DNA from: Chionoecetes opilio
Lineage: Eukaryota; Arthropoda; Malacostraca; Decapoda; Majidae
Length of the DNA: 64,000 bases
Direction: 5' to 3'
Assembly (NCBI GenBank): GCA_016584305.1
Contig: JACEEZ010009492.1
Span: 89,632-153,631 of the forward strand
Each line of letters starts with the position of its first letter. Position 1 is the stretch's first letter. The notes beneath the pieces are model-generated. The model was not told where the DNA came from, did not search any database, and worked only from the letters and a program-made list of their open reading frames with translations. Shown one piece after another: positions 34,420 to 46,799 of the stretch. A program made the position numbers and the translations under genes.

Positions 34420-34974
34420 ATGGACCAGGTAATGATGTTGGTTGAGCCGGCGCGCCAGTTTGCCAAGGATTCTATGCGGCTGGTGAAGCGCTGCACCAAG
34501 CCCGACCGCAAGGAGTTCCAGAAGATCTCCATGGCCACAGCTATTGGATTTGGCATCATGGGCTTCATTGGGTTCTTTGTGAAGTTGATTCACATTCCCA
34601 TCAATAATATCATCGTGTAAGCTATTCTAAATGTTATATTTCTGAAAACATTGAAGATACACATCAATGAATGTCATGGAATATGCTACATTTGATGAAT
34701 TCTGCATATTTTAAGTACAGTATAGTTTTTTCATATAGGTTCAGACCTCGCCAACTCAAGTAAGTTGTGGGTGCTTGTCTGTAAGATGTTACATGTAGCA
34801 AAATACAAACATACTTGGGGCATTAATCAAGCCGACACCTTAGAAAGTATCCTCAACGCACCACTTGGTTGGTTGGCTAAAACTTTCAGATTGAGATGCT
34901 TAACTGCAAGGGATTATTGATTAGAATAATTTATTACAATTTTTTTCTTTTCTTTTCTTTTCAGTGGCTCATAG
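34420..34974 (+). CDS. SEC61G: Protein transport protein Sec61 subunit gamma
   Basis: Exons 34420-34616 and 34965-34974, 68 aa, equal to the animal protein. Sec61 gamma (SecE homologue) is the tail-anchored clamp of the ER translocon. Seen: [20 protein letters not shown], the invariant [17 protein letters not shown], then a single membrane helix within [20 protein letters not shown] and INNIIV. An apparent stop (TAA) follows NNIIV if the exon is read through, but GT|GTAAGC is a donor; splicing to TTTTCAG|TGGCTCATAG gives NNIIVGS-stop, in line with the usual GG/GS end. Start is the first ATG after an acceptor, with CACC before it. BiP in this window acts at the same translocon. Confidence 0.96.
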
Positions 34975-35070
34975 TGGACTGAAAAGACCTGCCCCTTTAT
35001 GAAGACTTATATGGAACTCCTGTTGTACTCTTTAGTGTGAAATATATCATTTAAGGACATAGCTATCATC

Positions 35071-35076
35071 ATTAAA
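35071..35076 (+). terminator. SEC61G polyadenylation signal
   Basis: ATTAAA 97 bp after the stop codon, a common AATAAA variant. Confidence 0.55.
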
Positions 35077-35489
35077 GTTTTTTTTTAATACTATTTGGTT
35101 TGTTTCCTCTACGTAAATGAATTCAATATTATCTGAGGAATGTTTATGGTGTGAATGGAAGAATGGTGAAAGCACTTATGGTGGTTATGGAAGGTTTGGT
35201 GTGTCTTTTTCATACATATAAGGGAATAGATTATGGAGAAAGGTAAAAGTGCGTATCTGCTTTGGGCTTCCATAGGTACCTATCTGCTGTGACCGTAGGA
35301 ATTAAGGGGAACGAAAGCTTATTACTCTTGAACTTTTTTTTTTTTTTTATGTTTTTGTCTACAGACACTATCAGACATACTTCCAGAGATATCAAAAAGC
35401 TAAAAAAAAATCATATTTAAGATGAGGAAAAGATTCGGGCTATCCCAAAAAGCAAGTCAGTGTAACCTTAAAGAGCTTCCAAAGACTCA

Positions 35490-36702
35490 AGCTCCATCCA
35501 CACTAGCGGGCAAAGCCCCGCGGGCACACTTAAACTGTCGTCCACACGGCAGTGCTTGGCCCAGTCAGAAGCGGGCAGCTGGACAGGCAGGCAGTGCAGC
35601 CGTTCTCTCGGCAAGACCGTGTGCGGAATGCGAAGCATGAAGGACCGCAAGAAGCTAGCACTGTGTAGCATAATCATTGCTTTGTGTCTGAAAGAGAAAA
35701 AGGGCAAAGTGGAGAAAAAGAAGTGGTGTAAAGACTAGCTAAGTAAAATAAAACGGTTGGGAAGTCATGTTATAATTTTTCGTGAATTGCAAGATGGAAA
35801 GTTGCGTGACTTCACAAACTATGTGAGAATGGACCCAAGTACATTCTATAAACTCCTTGCCAAAGTAAAACCACATATAGAAAAGCAGGATACCAGAATG
35901 AGGGACAGCATAACAGCAGAAGCTCGACTGGAGGCTACCCTCCTATTTCTCTCATGAATGCACCTACACATTTTTGCAGTAAGAATTTCTAAGTAGTTTG
36001 TCACAAATAATACCCGAAACATGAGAAACAATATATCAAGTTCTGAAGGATGATTTCCTGCAGGTGACAATACTTTTGTAGTGAAATGACCCATTTAATG
36101 ACTAGTATGCATACCTCCTTACGTAGTGTAGTATTATTATTACTCATTATAGGTAATATGTCTATAAACCAAAGTGAAGATACCGTTAGGATAGGAAATA
36201 AAATACAACCCCCCTTACTACCCATGTTATGTTTTATACAAACCATCGTGTATCGTCACACTATAATGATGCAGAAGGGGCTGACAAGAGTGGACGTGGC
36301 AATGTGATCAGTTTATTTTGACACTACGTATAGTAGTCACGTAAGGTTCCAATGCTGCTACACGACTACCAGTACTGAAACCCGAACTCGTGACGCTCAT
36401 TAGTTTAAGTTGTAATGGGATACTTCATGATACGTAATGAAATATTAAGAAACATTTGTTTTCTCTGTTAATAGACGTAGAGTAAATTACTGACAAACTG
36501 ATAACCATGGCTCCTAAGCTCTACATGTAACCTCGTATGTCTGGCAGCGACGCACTGTCGGGTGCGACGGGCAGTGCCTAGTGAAATAGCTCAGCTACCA
36601 TCACGGGCTTTTTACTCATTTGCCCACGGGCACAAGCGGTGAGCCCGTAAACAGGCAAACTGCTCATTTGTGCCCGCAGGCAAATGTGAACAGGGCTTAA
36701 TG
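35490..36702 (+). mobile_element. PIF/Harbinger element remnant 1
   Basis: The left end AGCTCCATCCACACTAGCGG roughly mirrors the right end CAAATGTGAACAGGGCT (36685-36701). Frames at 35640-35957 carry FRELQDGKLRDFTNYVRMDP then FYKLLAKVKPHIEKQDTRMR, the N-terminal region shared by HARBI1-type nucleases (FxNxxRMxxxxFxxLLxxVxPxIxKQDTxxR). The catalytic part is absent or unreadable. Confidence 0.6.
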
Positions 36703-37920
36703 TAAGACCAGATTTTTTAAAGTTAAAAGCAGGACATAGAGCTGCTAAAAGCAGCAAAGAGAATACAAAATTGTTGGTGGTGTTGGTGATATCAGGATAA
36801 CACCACTATGTGCAGGGCTGAAGTCAGTTTTAAATTTTTCACAGCGTACATCACTGGCTGATGCAGTTTTTCTAACGAATGGATGTTCAGACTGCAAACA
36901 CTCATTGAATGTGCACTTTCTCTTTGACATCATGATCAAAAGCCTGAGCTCTATGCCTTCCCTTAGAGAGTGACGGTGTCACACAGGCAGCGCCTCACAC
37001 TAAGGTTGCTTATCAACCACTAATCAACCTGGCGATATATAACTAATCAACCTGGCGCCGGCCTGCCAGGTCAGGCAGTGGTGGACGGTAACTCTGTGAG
37101 AGACGTCTCAAACAACCTCCAAACCTGTATCAAACTCCCATAGACAACTGGCATCAAGGACCCCACCACACCTGTGGCTTTTATAGTGTACAGGTCGCCA
37201 CACTCCATTACACTGCAGGCCCAGCTAACTAGGACCCTAGAACTCTAGCCATTGTCTTTAAAAAGATGATCTGCCTCCACTCCAGTCCACCGCTGCTGCT
37301 GCCCCGTGGCTTCACCGTGACCCTGGTATGGGAGACTTACCAGGCTCACACCTTGTCCAAGGGTGACCTGAGACTATGCAAGGCAGGGATGTCCAATTCC
37401 TTGAGGTAAAATAAATTCACTCGCATACCCCATAACCTCCCAGGCGAGGGGGCCTTGGTTGTATAGGGTAGGGTCCTCCCTATAAAATATATGTGATTTT
37501 GCCCAAAAAAAATATCCGATTGTTAAAATGTCCATCAAAATCTATCGTAAGAAAATAATCTTTAAAAAATATGCGATTGTTGGTACAATTATTGCATCTC
37601 TCACTCCCTTTTATTTAGCTGGTTATATGATTGTTTTACTGTTTGCAGAAGATATATATTAAAAAAACATTAATATTTCTGAGGAATTCCTTACCTTTTT
37701 GAGGTTCAGCGAATTGCTTGTATATTTTACAGCAAGTGGAGGTAATTAACCCATTGCTTCTCTCTGACAGTGGCATTGGTACTTTTCTTAGAGATATGCA
37801 CATTGTGCCTATTATGTGCCATATTTCTTCATGTAGTGCCCTTACATGGTACCAAAATAACTCCACAAGGAAGATAGCTAGGATTCTTGCTCAGGTATCA
37901 AAAAACAAAAAATACATTTA
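36703..37920. other. Unassigned DNA
   Basis: No gene recognised. An 18-bp phrase containing CTAATCAACCTGGCG occurs twice at 37022-37060. Confidence 0.4.
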
Positions 37921-38333
37921 AGGGCTCGTCTACACGATCAGTTGGCACGTATGGTGTTCAAGCATTGTTCGGATCAGTGTCGAGGCATGGGGACGGAGAA
38001 CGGTGCCGAGGACTAACTACCAGATGAGCTGTCTACACGATCCCTTCCCACTGACGGTATCGCAGTGTGAGGCAGACTACGGTGCAGGAGAGAAGTATGG
38101 GACCTACACACACGTCGGCGGCGGACGGCTGCACTGTCGTGTGTTCTGGCTGCGGGAAAGGTAATGAAAAAAAGAAGACCAGTGCGAAGTGTGTGGGTTA
38201 AAACGTGGTTGAAAAACAAACTGTGTGGAAGCTACAACCAATTGTTCAATGGAGTGCAGTGTGGGAACCAAGAGGAGGTATTCCAGTACCTTCGGATGAG
38301 CCCGACACTGTACGCCACACTCCTAGATAAAGT
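37921..38333 (+). pseudogene. PIF/Harbinger element remnant 2, cut by a LINE
   Basis: After a GGGCTCGTCTACACGATC end, the frame from 38164 reads RPVRSVWVKTWLKNK then EEVFQYLRMSPTLYATLLDK, again the N-terminal Harbinger nuclease pattern (WVK.WL...YLRM....Y..LL..V). It stops where the LINE tail (TCAATCAATCATTG) begins. Confidence 0.6.
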
Positions 38334-38676
38334 CATCAATCAATCATTGGGGGCCGCGTCGCCTTGCCCACCCTACGACGCCTCTCCTGGGGATCACCAC
38401 GTGCGAGTCCTCATGCAGGCTCCCTTCCCATACCAAGCAACTCCCGACAGGAAACATCAACTTGCCCTAGCCATGAGCCTTGTGGGTGCCCCCTTGGCCT
38501 TCTCCATGCCGGATTGTCTCTTACAGATATAACTCGATGGGAAGGATCGGTTTCAGGGTAGCGTGCCACATGCCCATATAGCCGAAGTTGGCGCTGACGG
38601 ACTATGCAGGTATTAGACCTTGATTCAGTCTCACGGTGCAATCTCTGGTTTGACACGTAATCATCCCAGCGATACC

Positions 38677-40361
38677 CAAAGGTGGGCACCAAACCGTTAA
38701 TCCGTCGTTAATTAACGAAGTTAACATTTTCGTTAACGATTTAACTTTTAAGTTAACTTTGGAAATCATTATCGGACTAATTAACTTCCGTTACATTTAA
38801 CTTCCGTTAACTCAAGTTCGCTAACCCAAAAATTTAATAAAAACCGGTAAACGTTTAAAAGTTTCTATTATTTTCAGATTTTCAATACAGATGTAGAGTC
38901 TTAGCATATTTAATATTGTACGCGTCATTCTTTCAACCCCGATATAACGCCACTTATTATTATAAATAACTTTTCAATTAAACTTCGAATTGTGAGTTCA
39001 AAATGATATTTTATGTATTCGATATTTAAGCAATTATTTTCTATTAACCCTTTCACGCACGGTGACGCGATCGCATCAAAACGGGCCCGTCTACATCTGA
39101 GCTTTTGACGTGAACTGCGTCAAAAAACATTTAAAAATTCGCCAAAAATAAAGTATTTATCAGAATCGCGTCAAAATTTACTGCGTCAAAGATCCAAGCT
39201 AGGCCTATAAAATATACTAATTGTCAACTCGCTCGTGAGGATGGATTTGAAGTGATAAGGGCTTGTGTCCCAGCTCACTCTCAGCAGGCAGCCTGTCAGC
39301 GCGAACTGCCCGTCCCTTTAAAATGTGTCCCGAGCCGGGTAAGCCATACTTGTAGCCTAATCTGTCTTCCAACATGTTTAAGTTTTCCTCCATTTTCTCA
39401 AGAACTACTGGCCATATGAAAATTCTAATGGTAGCGTTGGAATCCTCATAAAAATCCGCTTTTATTGGCATATAAACCCTAAAAAGTTGACTCAGGAAGT
39501 ATCGAGCTACGAAGTGGGGAACGTAAGTATTTCTTATTTCTCTTTACTCAATGTTTTTTCTAAGTCGTTAAACTCCGCTATTTACTTGCATTTCTTGTTA
39601 TTTTTGTCTTTCATAAGGCTGAATAATCTCTTGCAAAACCAACGATATATAATACCAGGAAAAAAAGAATAATGGTGGTTGAAATTGATAACATAGCCAA
39701 AACATTCGCCGCAGAGTCAGGCCATTACGCGGGGCCCCTTAGAGAGCCCCAGACTGATGTCGCAGTGGACGGAAAAACTTATTAACTTTTTGTGCGTGAA
39801 AGGGTTAATAGATCATATATAGTTTCTTTAATAAACAAATAAGATATTGCACCATAGCACGCAACGCAGCGCTATATATAAAAGGAAGTGCCAGTAGAAA
39901 GAGGACTCACTTCACTCTGGAGCTATTACGGTTACAACGTGAGTATCTGTTATTATAGCGATACCATTAGTGTGAATTGAAAGAAAATAAATAAGTCAAG
40001 TTTCATTATTATAATATATTAAACATTTGCGTACATTCATTTGATATTCCAGTATTTGCATAGCCAAATTATATTTTCGATATTGTAAGATCCGGTTTGT
40101 TAATTAGCCACATGTTTTATAATAGTTTCAAATATTTATATTGTTTAAGATTTTAGTTGATGATATTGCTTATTAAGCAATGATATTGCTTTTTGAGCAA
40201 TTGATATTGCTTATTAATTAAAAATTAACGTTAACGGTTTATCGATAACTTCTGTTACATTTTTAAAGAATTAACTGATTAACGGTTATCGAAGTTAATT
40301 TTTTGGATAACGGATTAACGGTTAACGAAGTTAACTTTTTGATTAACGGCGCCCACCACTG
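38677..40361. mobile_element. Non-autonomous hAT element in the LINE
   Basis: Ends CAAAGGTGGGCACC and GGCGCCCACCACTG, flanked by GCGATACC on both sides (38669-38676 and 40362-40369). Subterminal zones are packed with GTTAACGAAGTTAAC-type motifs in both orientations. Contains a nested TTAA-flanked MITE. No transposase. Confidence 0.92.
39048..39804. mobile_element. piggyBac-type MITE nested in the hAT
   Basis: Ends CCCTTTCACGCAC and GTGCGTGAAAGGG, flanked by TTAA (39044-39047, 39805-39808). 757 bp, no recognised coding sequence. Confidence 0.9.
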
Positions 40362-42021
40362 GCGATACCCCATGATTCTTCGAAGACATTTATTACCAAA
40401 GGCATCAATTTGCCTCTTCAAGTCCCTATTTAGTGTCCATATCTTACAACCATAGAGTAAGACAGGGATCACCAGCAACTTGAAGATCCGGATCTTTGTC
40501 CTTCTGCACAGGTACCGACAATGCCAAATATACCAGCTGAGCAAGTCCATAACACCGTGGGCTATGCCAATCCGTCGTAAGACTTCTTGACGTGACCCGC
40601 CGTCATTATGGACTGCGCTACCAAGGTATGTAAAACTTTCCAAGATCTCAATGTCGTCACCGCACGCATGAACAGACTGTACTGTTCCATCTCGTAAGCC
40701 TCCAAACACCTGAACCTTGGTCTTGAGCCAGGAGACCTCAAGTCCCAAAGGCTTTGCTTCCTCGTGCAACGCCTCGAGAGCCATCACCAGGACCTCCAGC
40801 GAATCGGCAAAGATTACTGCATCATCGGCAAAAACAAGATCAGTGATCTTGGTGTTGCCAAGGGATGCTCCACAATCCCTTTGATCTATAACTTTGCCAA
40901 ATACCCAGTTCATACAAGTGTTAAAAAGTGATGGGGCAAGGACGCACCCTTGCCTCACTCCTGTATTAACAGGAAAGAAGCTGGACACACCTCCCCCACA
41001 CTTCACAGCACTGAGTCAAACGCCTTCTTGAGATCAACATAGGCTGCAAGCATCCCCTGTCGAAACTCACGTTGGCGTTCCACCAGGACATGAAGCGCTA
41101 GGATACGGTCCGTTGTTGACTTACCAGGCGTGAACCCAGACTGCTGAGGTCTTTGATGCTTCAGCAGATGACCACGGATCCGTGTCAGCAATAGATGGGC
41201 AAGCACCTTACCTAGCATGCTGAACAGTGTAATGCCGTGGTAATTGTTGCAGTCCTGATGGTCCCCTTTCCCTTTTCAGAGAGGGACGACCAGCCCCCTT
41301 TTCCAGTCACGAGGAATGGTACCTGATTGCTACACGGCAGTCAGGACAGCATGCAACCCGCGGATCATGGCCTCACCCCTAGCTTTGAGGAGCTCCGCAC
41401 TGATATTACAAACACCAGCTGCCTTTCCACCCCTCAACTTTGCTACAGCCTCTCTGACTTCGTCAAGAGAGGGTGCGGTTTCGTCAATGGGAGGATCGAC
41501 ATCCACTGCCCGTAATCCAGTGGTGTGAAGCTGCTCAATCGGAGGGTCCACCGTGAACAACTGCCCAAAGTACTCAGCCCAACGAGCCATCTGCCCATCC
41601 ATGTCCGACACAAGGCGCCTATCTGCTGCTCGAATAGCACTCGCCCGAGATGGAGACTTGGAACGGAGCTTCTTCAGGGCTCGGTAGGCGGATCGGAGGT
41701 CATTAGCGTTCAAATAACCCTCGACATCCTCAGCGTCCTGACATACCTCTCCTTGTCTCTCCCTAACAGGGTTCTAGTCCTGCGTGACAGAGCCCAGTGC
41801 TGGTCCTGGTTCCCAGCAAGTCTGGCAGCGCGACTCTCCTCAATTTTCTCCAGCGTCTCCGTCGAGACAAAACCACTCCTTGACTTCGGGCGCTCTCCAA
41901 TACATTCCTTGGCAGCCTGTAGTTTCACGTTTGAAGGTATCCCACAGTTTTATAGGGTCCTCGAGGGCACCGAGCACATCAAACCAATTTGAGACTGCCA
42001 CTGCATACTCATGGGCACATG

Positions 42022-43183
42022 CAAAGACTACTGTATACTGTAGTTGCTACTCATTTTGGGCAATTTCCAGTGGAGGCCAGTTTTGTGATTCCTGACATTT
42101 TCGAACATTACTCCCATTTCCCTTCCTATGGTTTATCAGTATAAATGATATACCGTTACCTTCGTAAATGTTTGTTCTATAATATTATCAAATAAAAAAC
42201 TAACATATACTAAAGAAATGCCATTATGAGAGAGTGAAGAAATATGCATGAACTTAAACTCTTGGTCATTTAATATTTTGCGAGAAAACATTTTACATGA
42301 AACATATCAATAGAAGCGGAATTGTATTAGCTTTCCATTGATATATTTCGTTTTCTGATAAATGAATGAGAACCATACATAAATTAGCGTTAACTAAATA
42401 AATAACATCATCATTCGGGAAAATTACCCGATTGATGATGTTATATATTTAGTTATCGCTAATTTATGCATGGTTCTAATTTATTTATCAGAAAACAAAA
42501 TATATCAATGGAAAGCTAATAAAATTCCGCTTCTATTGATATGTTGCATGTAAAACGTCTTCACGCAAAATATTAAATGGCGAAGTTTAAGTGAATATTA
42601 AGTTCATGCATATTTCTTCACTCTCTCATAATGGCATTTCTTTAGTGTATTTTACAGTTTTTTATTTGATAATATTAGAACAATCATTTACAAAGATAAC
42701 AGTGTATCATTTATACTGATAAACCATAGTCTACTGTATTCATGGAATACTTTTTTACTTGCCGATCCGAATGATGATGTTATTTTTTTAGTTAACGCTA
42801 ATTTATGCATGGTGGTAATTAATTTATCAGAAAACGAAATATATCAATGGAAAGCTAATGAAAATCCGCTTCTATTGATATGTTTCATCTAAAATGTTTT
42901 CTCGCAAAATATCAAATGGCGAAAAGTTTAAGTGAATATTAAGTTAATGCATATTTCTTCACTCTCTTATAATGGCATTTCTTTAGTGTATTTTAGTTTT
43001 TTATTTGATAATATTATAGAACAAACATTTACGAAGATAACAGTATATCATTTATACTGATAAACCACAGGAAGGGAAATGGGGGTGATGTTCGAAAATG
43101 GCAGGAATCGCAAAACTAGCCTCCACTGGTCATGGGCGGGTTGGCGTGGGGCACGAGTAGCAAATCCAATATAGAGTAGTCTG
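42022..43183. mobile_element. Fold-back family D, copy 1 (in the LINE)
   Basis: Flanked by the 7-bp repeat GCACATG (42015-42021, 43184-43190). Ends CAAAGACTACTGTATACTG and AGTAGTCTG. Inside, a CAGTGGAGGC(C/T)AGTTTTG pair and then GGTTTATCAG...CTGATAAACC arms ~300 bp long, centred on AATTACCCGATTGATG, are repeated about one and a half times. No coding sequence. Confidence 0.85.
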
Positions 43184-43275
43184 GCACATGTCAAGTCCTT
43201 CAGCTTCTCAAGATGAAACACAGTATGGTTACCTCTTGAGATTCTTCTGGACTTGACATGAAGCTTAAGTGTAGC

Positions 43276-44671
43276 CAGTGGCGGCTCGTGATAAAATATA
43301 ATGGAGGGACTGCAAGCTTCACACAACAGTAGGATACATTAATTTTTACCAAACTCGGTTATAAGTTGTAATGGAGATTCACGGATTTCAGGGCATAGTA
43401 ATGGTGGTGGTAGTGTTGGTAGTAGAGGGGATGGCTGAGGTGGTGATGGTAGAATTACAGTACAGGGAGGTCCCGAAGATACGAGCAGTTAGGTTCCACC
43501 TGGCATACTCGTAAAACGAAATCTCGTATAACGAAACACATAACTAATAGTAAAATATAGGTTTGGTTCCAGGACCCCATCAATTAAAAAAAAGAAGAAA
43601 AAAAAAACATATTTTTCAGCTAAAATAATCTATAGCAAACACAACAAACACACAGCGTCTATATTACCCACACTGTACTACCTATTCTGTAGAAAAAGCA
43701 TTCTGAATGAGAAAATAGCACACAAAATAAGATAACTGCACATTAATTAAACATAAAACATGCATAACAAGCAAAAAAGACGTTGTAATGTAGGGGACGC
43801 CGCGTGATACAAGAGAAGGTAGTGTAGCGGTCCCAAGGTTGGGGCCGCACACCTGCTAATTACCCCTAAAGGTCAGGCCACGCTATATGCTTAATTACCC
43901 TTTAGGTCACGCCTTGCTAGGGGTGACCTGACTGCGGTCCCAAGGTTGGGGCCGCACACCTGCTAACTACCCCTAAATGTCAGGCCGCGCCATATGCTTA
44001 ATTACCTTTCAGGTCACGGCTTGCTAGAGGTGACCTCACTGGGGTCAACCAAATCCCCCCTTTGTCCAGCCTGGGAGTGGTAGGGCGCACATTTTGAACT
44101 AGATCATTTTACTCACCCCAGTTTGAATGTCGTATCATTGGATTTTTGATCTCGTATATTGAAAATAGACCCTAATTTACACATGTGTATCATCGGATTC
44201 TCGTATACCGAATGCTCGTATAACGGGACCTCCCTGTATTACTTGAAAATAAAGTCGGAACTGCTTGATTTCAGTCTTTTCATTTAATGTCAGTTGGGAT
44301 AAGTTGATGTTTTGCAAATACTTCACTCGATTTTCCATAGTCATAGGGTAATTAAAGAAAGCACGATCACCACACTGTAATCACGAGAGGGACGAGACTT
44401 AGCTGCCTCGACCGCAGCTCATAGTGTTCACAAGTGGCGCGGCGGCGGCGCAGATATGAATCGTAAAGCAAATATGAAACTAACTTATATATTCGTCTGG
44501 TTTTAAGGAAAATTCACTTAGTAACGTATTGAAAATAATTAGATAACATAATGACTTTTTATTGTGATATAGTTGTATCAATTCTGCTCTGTCTCTAAAG
44601 GAATCATACACCTGACAGTGAGTGTCTGGGGGTGCTGCAGCTCTGCAGCCCTATGCCACGAGCCGCCACTG
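43276..44671. mobile_element. Non-autonomous hAT element in the LINE, second
   Basis: Ends CAGTGGCGGCTCGTG and CACGAGCCGCCACTG, flanked by AGTGTAGC (43268-43275, 44672-44679). Contains MITE family B copy 2. No transposase. Confidence 0.93.
43463..44236. mobile_element. MITE family B, copy 2
   Basis: TA-flanked; ends CAGGGAGGTCCCG and CGGGACCTCCCTG; interior matches 14242-15138 with one ~120-bp block fewer. Confidence 0.9.
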
Positions 44672-45819
44672 AGTGTAGCAACAAAAAGTCTGTGATCAGT
44701 TGCAAAGAACTCAGCACTCCGGTAAACCCTGCAGTTCTGGAGGATCCTCCGAGTACTAACGAGGACGTGGTCGATCTCCTTAGCTACCCCTCCGGCATTA
44801 CTATACCATGTCCAGCGGTGCAGCTCTGGTCTCTGATAACAAGAAACCTCCAATTCTCAACCTTCTGGACCTCGCAAAATTCAGAAGCAGAGAACTGTTA
44901 ATGTTTCTGGTACCGGAGCCATGGGGACCAACACATAACTCGTAGCCATCTCTCAGTGCCAGTAGTAGCATTGAAGTCGTCCAAGACAATGAGTATGTCC
45001 CGAGGAGGACACTGGTCTAATATAGTCGAGTTTGGCGTAGAACATCTCTTCAGTTTCACGCACCTCGGTAGGAGTGTACACAGCAACAAGAAATATGAAA
45101 CCTAGCTAGTGCGTTTCATCCTCACCCGCATTATACGCTCATCAACCGGAATAACCTCAACAACTGACGGCTGCAGTTTGCTAGAGATGCCTATAGCTAC
45201 TCCCCGGTCACGGTGACCATTGCTCATGCCGGACCAGTAGTAGGTGTAACCCCCACTGCTAGTCTCGCCACTGCCAGGCCTTCTCGTCTCAGAGTCCCTC
45301 TATATCCACCCTCAGCCTACTGAGATCGCCCGATAGGAGAGGTCGATGATAATCTGAGAGGCTCAGAACGTTCCAGGAGCCCACACGAAGAACCCTGCGG
45401 AGGCTTATCCTAGGAGTGTTTCAACGGGCAGGTGCAACCTCTGCACTGCCCCGATCACCCTCATAAGAAAATGATGGGCTAGGGGCCTACCATTCGATTT
45501 AGAGTGCGGGATTCCCGAGGGCCTTGCCCTGCACTCATAGGCATACCCCCCCACCCCCCCGCATCGCCATTGGAGGGGTCTGCGTGGTCGGGCACCCTGG
45601 CAAAACTGGGTCGGTAAGTTTTGTTTTTACAGGGAGGGGGTGCAAGCTCGTCCCCAACCAATCTATGTCAGGGATTGGCCTTACTGCTCACCGTGGCCAG
45701 GGACGCAGAACCCCCTGTAGGGATTACAACCCCAGGCTGCCCACTATTTCACCCATAGCTGGGGCTGGATTGCCATTGACTCAATAGTGAGTTCATCTGC
45801 CCTATTATATACATCTGAC

Positions 45820-46790
45820 CATAGACCACTGTATACCTGGACTGCATACGCGACAATGTTTTGAATTGCGGGGCTGCATAGGGGCCTGCGGGGCGCCCGA
45901 CAAAGAGATATAGTGGTCTATGGACTATCATATACACTGGTTTATCAGTATATATGGTATACTGTAATCTTTGTAAATGTTTGTTCTATAATATTATCAA
46001 ATAAAAAACTGTAAAACACGCTAAAAAAATGCCATTACGAGGCTATGAAGAAATATGCATTAACTTAATATTCACTTCAACTCTTCGCCATTTAAAACTT
46101 TGCGAGTCAACTTTTATCATGAAGGGTATCAATAGAAGCGCAATTTTATTAGCTTTCCATTGATGTATTTCGTTATCTGATAAATGAATTAGAACCATGC
46201 ATAAATTAGCGTTAAATAAATAAATAAAATCATCAATCGGGTAATTTTCCCGATTGATGATGTTATTTATTTACTTATATATTTCGTTTTCTGATAAATG
46301 AATTAGCACCATGTATAAATTAGCGTTAACTAAATAAATAACCTCATCAATCGGGAAAATTACCCGATTGATGATTTTATTTATTTATTTAACGCTAATT
46401 TATGCATGGTTCTAATTCATTTATCAGATAACGAAATACATCAATGGAAAGCTAATAATATTGCGCTTCTATTGATACCCTTCATGATAAAAGTTGACTC
46501 GCAAAGTTTTAAATGGCGAAGAGTTAAGTGAATATTAAGTTCATGCATATTTCTTCAGAGTCTCGTAATGGCATTTCTTTAGCGTGTTTTACATTTTTTA
46601 TTTGATAATATTATAGAACAAACATTTACGAAGATTAAAGTATATCATATATACTGATAAACCAGTCTATATGATGCGTATATATATATATATATATGAA
46701 TCTGAGCGGCCCTCCGACTTCAGGGCAAGTTCAGGCCCATGTGCAACAGGCCGATATTCCGTGCGCAGTCCAGGTATACAGTGGTCTATG
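45820..46790. mobile_element. Fold-back family D, copy 2
   Basis: Flanked by the 7-bp repeat ATCTGAC (45813-45819, 46791-46797). The first 26 bp, beginning CATAGACCACTGTATACCTG, are perfectly inverted at the right end. The left ~105 bp form their own small inverted repeat ending AGTGGTCTATGG; the core is two long GGTTTATCAG...CTGATAAACC arms around AAATTACCCGATTGATG. A (TA)n tract lies near the right end. Confidence 0.9.
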
Positions 46791-46799
46791 ATCTGACAT

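Larger units (their letters stand above)
38334..45790 (-). mobile_element. Non-LTR retrotransposon broken by three later insertions
   Basis: Pieces on the - strand: ~45790-44672 (5' region and AP-endonuclease: SWNVLSL near 45380, LDQCPPRDILIVLDDFNA, KEIDHVLVSTRR, FFATDHRLFVATL), 43275-43184, 42021-40362 (reverse transcriptase: ADLKKAFDSV-like text near 41010, FADDAVIFADSLE at ~40832 with the FADD catalytic box, QSGFTPGKSTTDRIL) and 38676-38334 (C-terminus with TCIVRQRQLRLYGHVARYP and KATRPP). It ends in a TGAT-repeat tail. Interrupters: 38677-40361, 42022-43183, 43276-44671. Removing each with one target copy restores the frame across each junction. Other frameshifts and stops exist (for example near 41003 and 41713), so the element was already decaying or has decayed since. 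Confidence 0.85.

Noticed and set aside
42070..43127. CAGTGGAGGC...GCCTCCACTG as a separate hAT element
   Set aside because: No 8-bp duplication at those ends, while a larger unit with a 7-bp duplication encloses it and restores the LINE frame.
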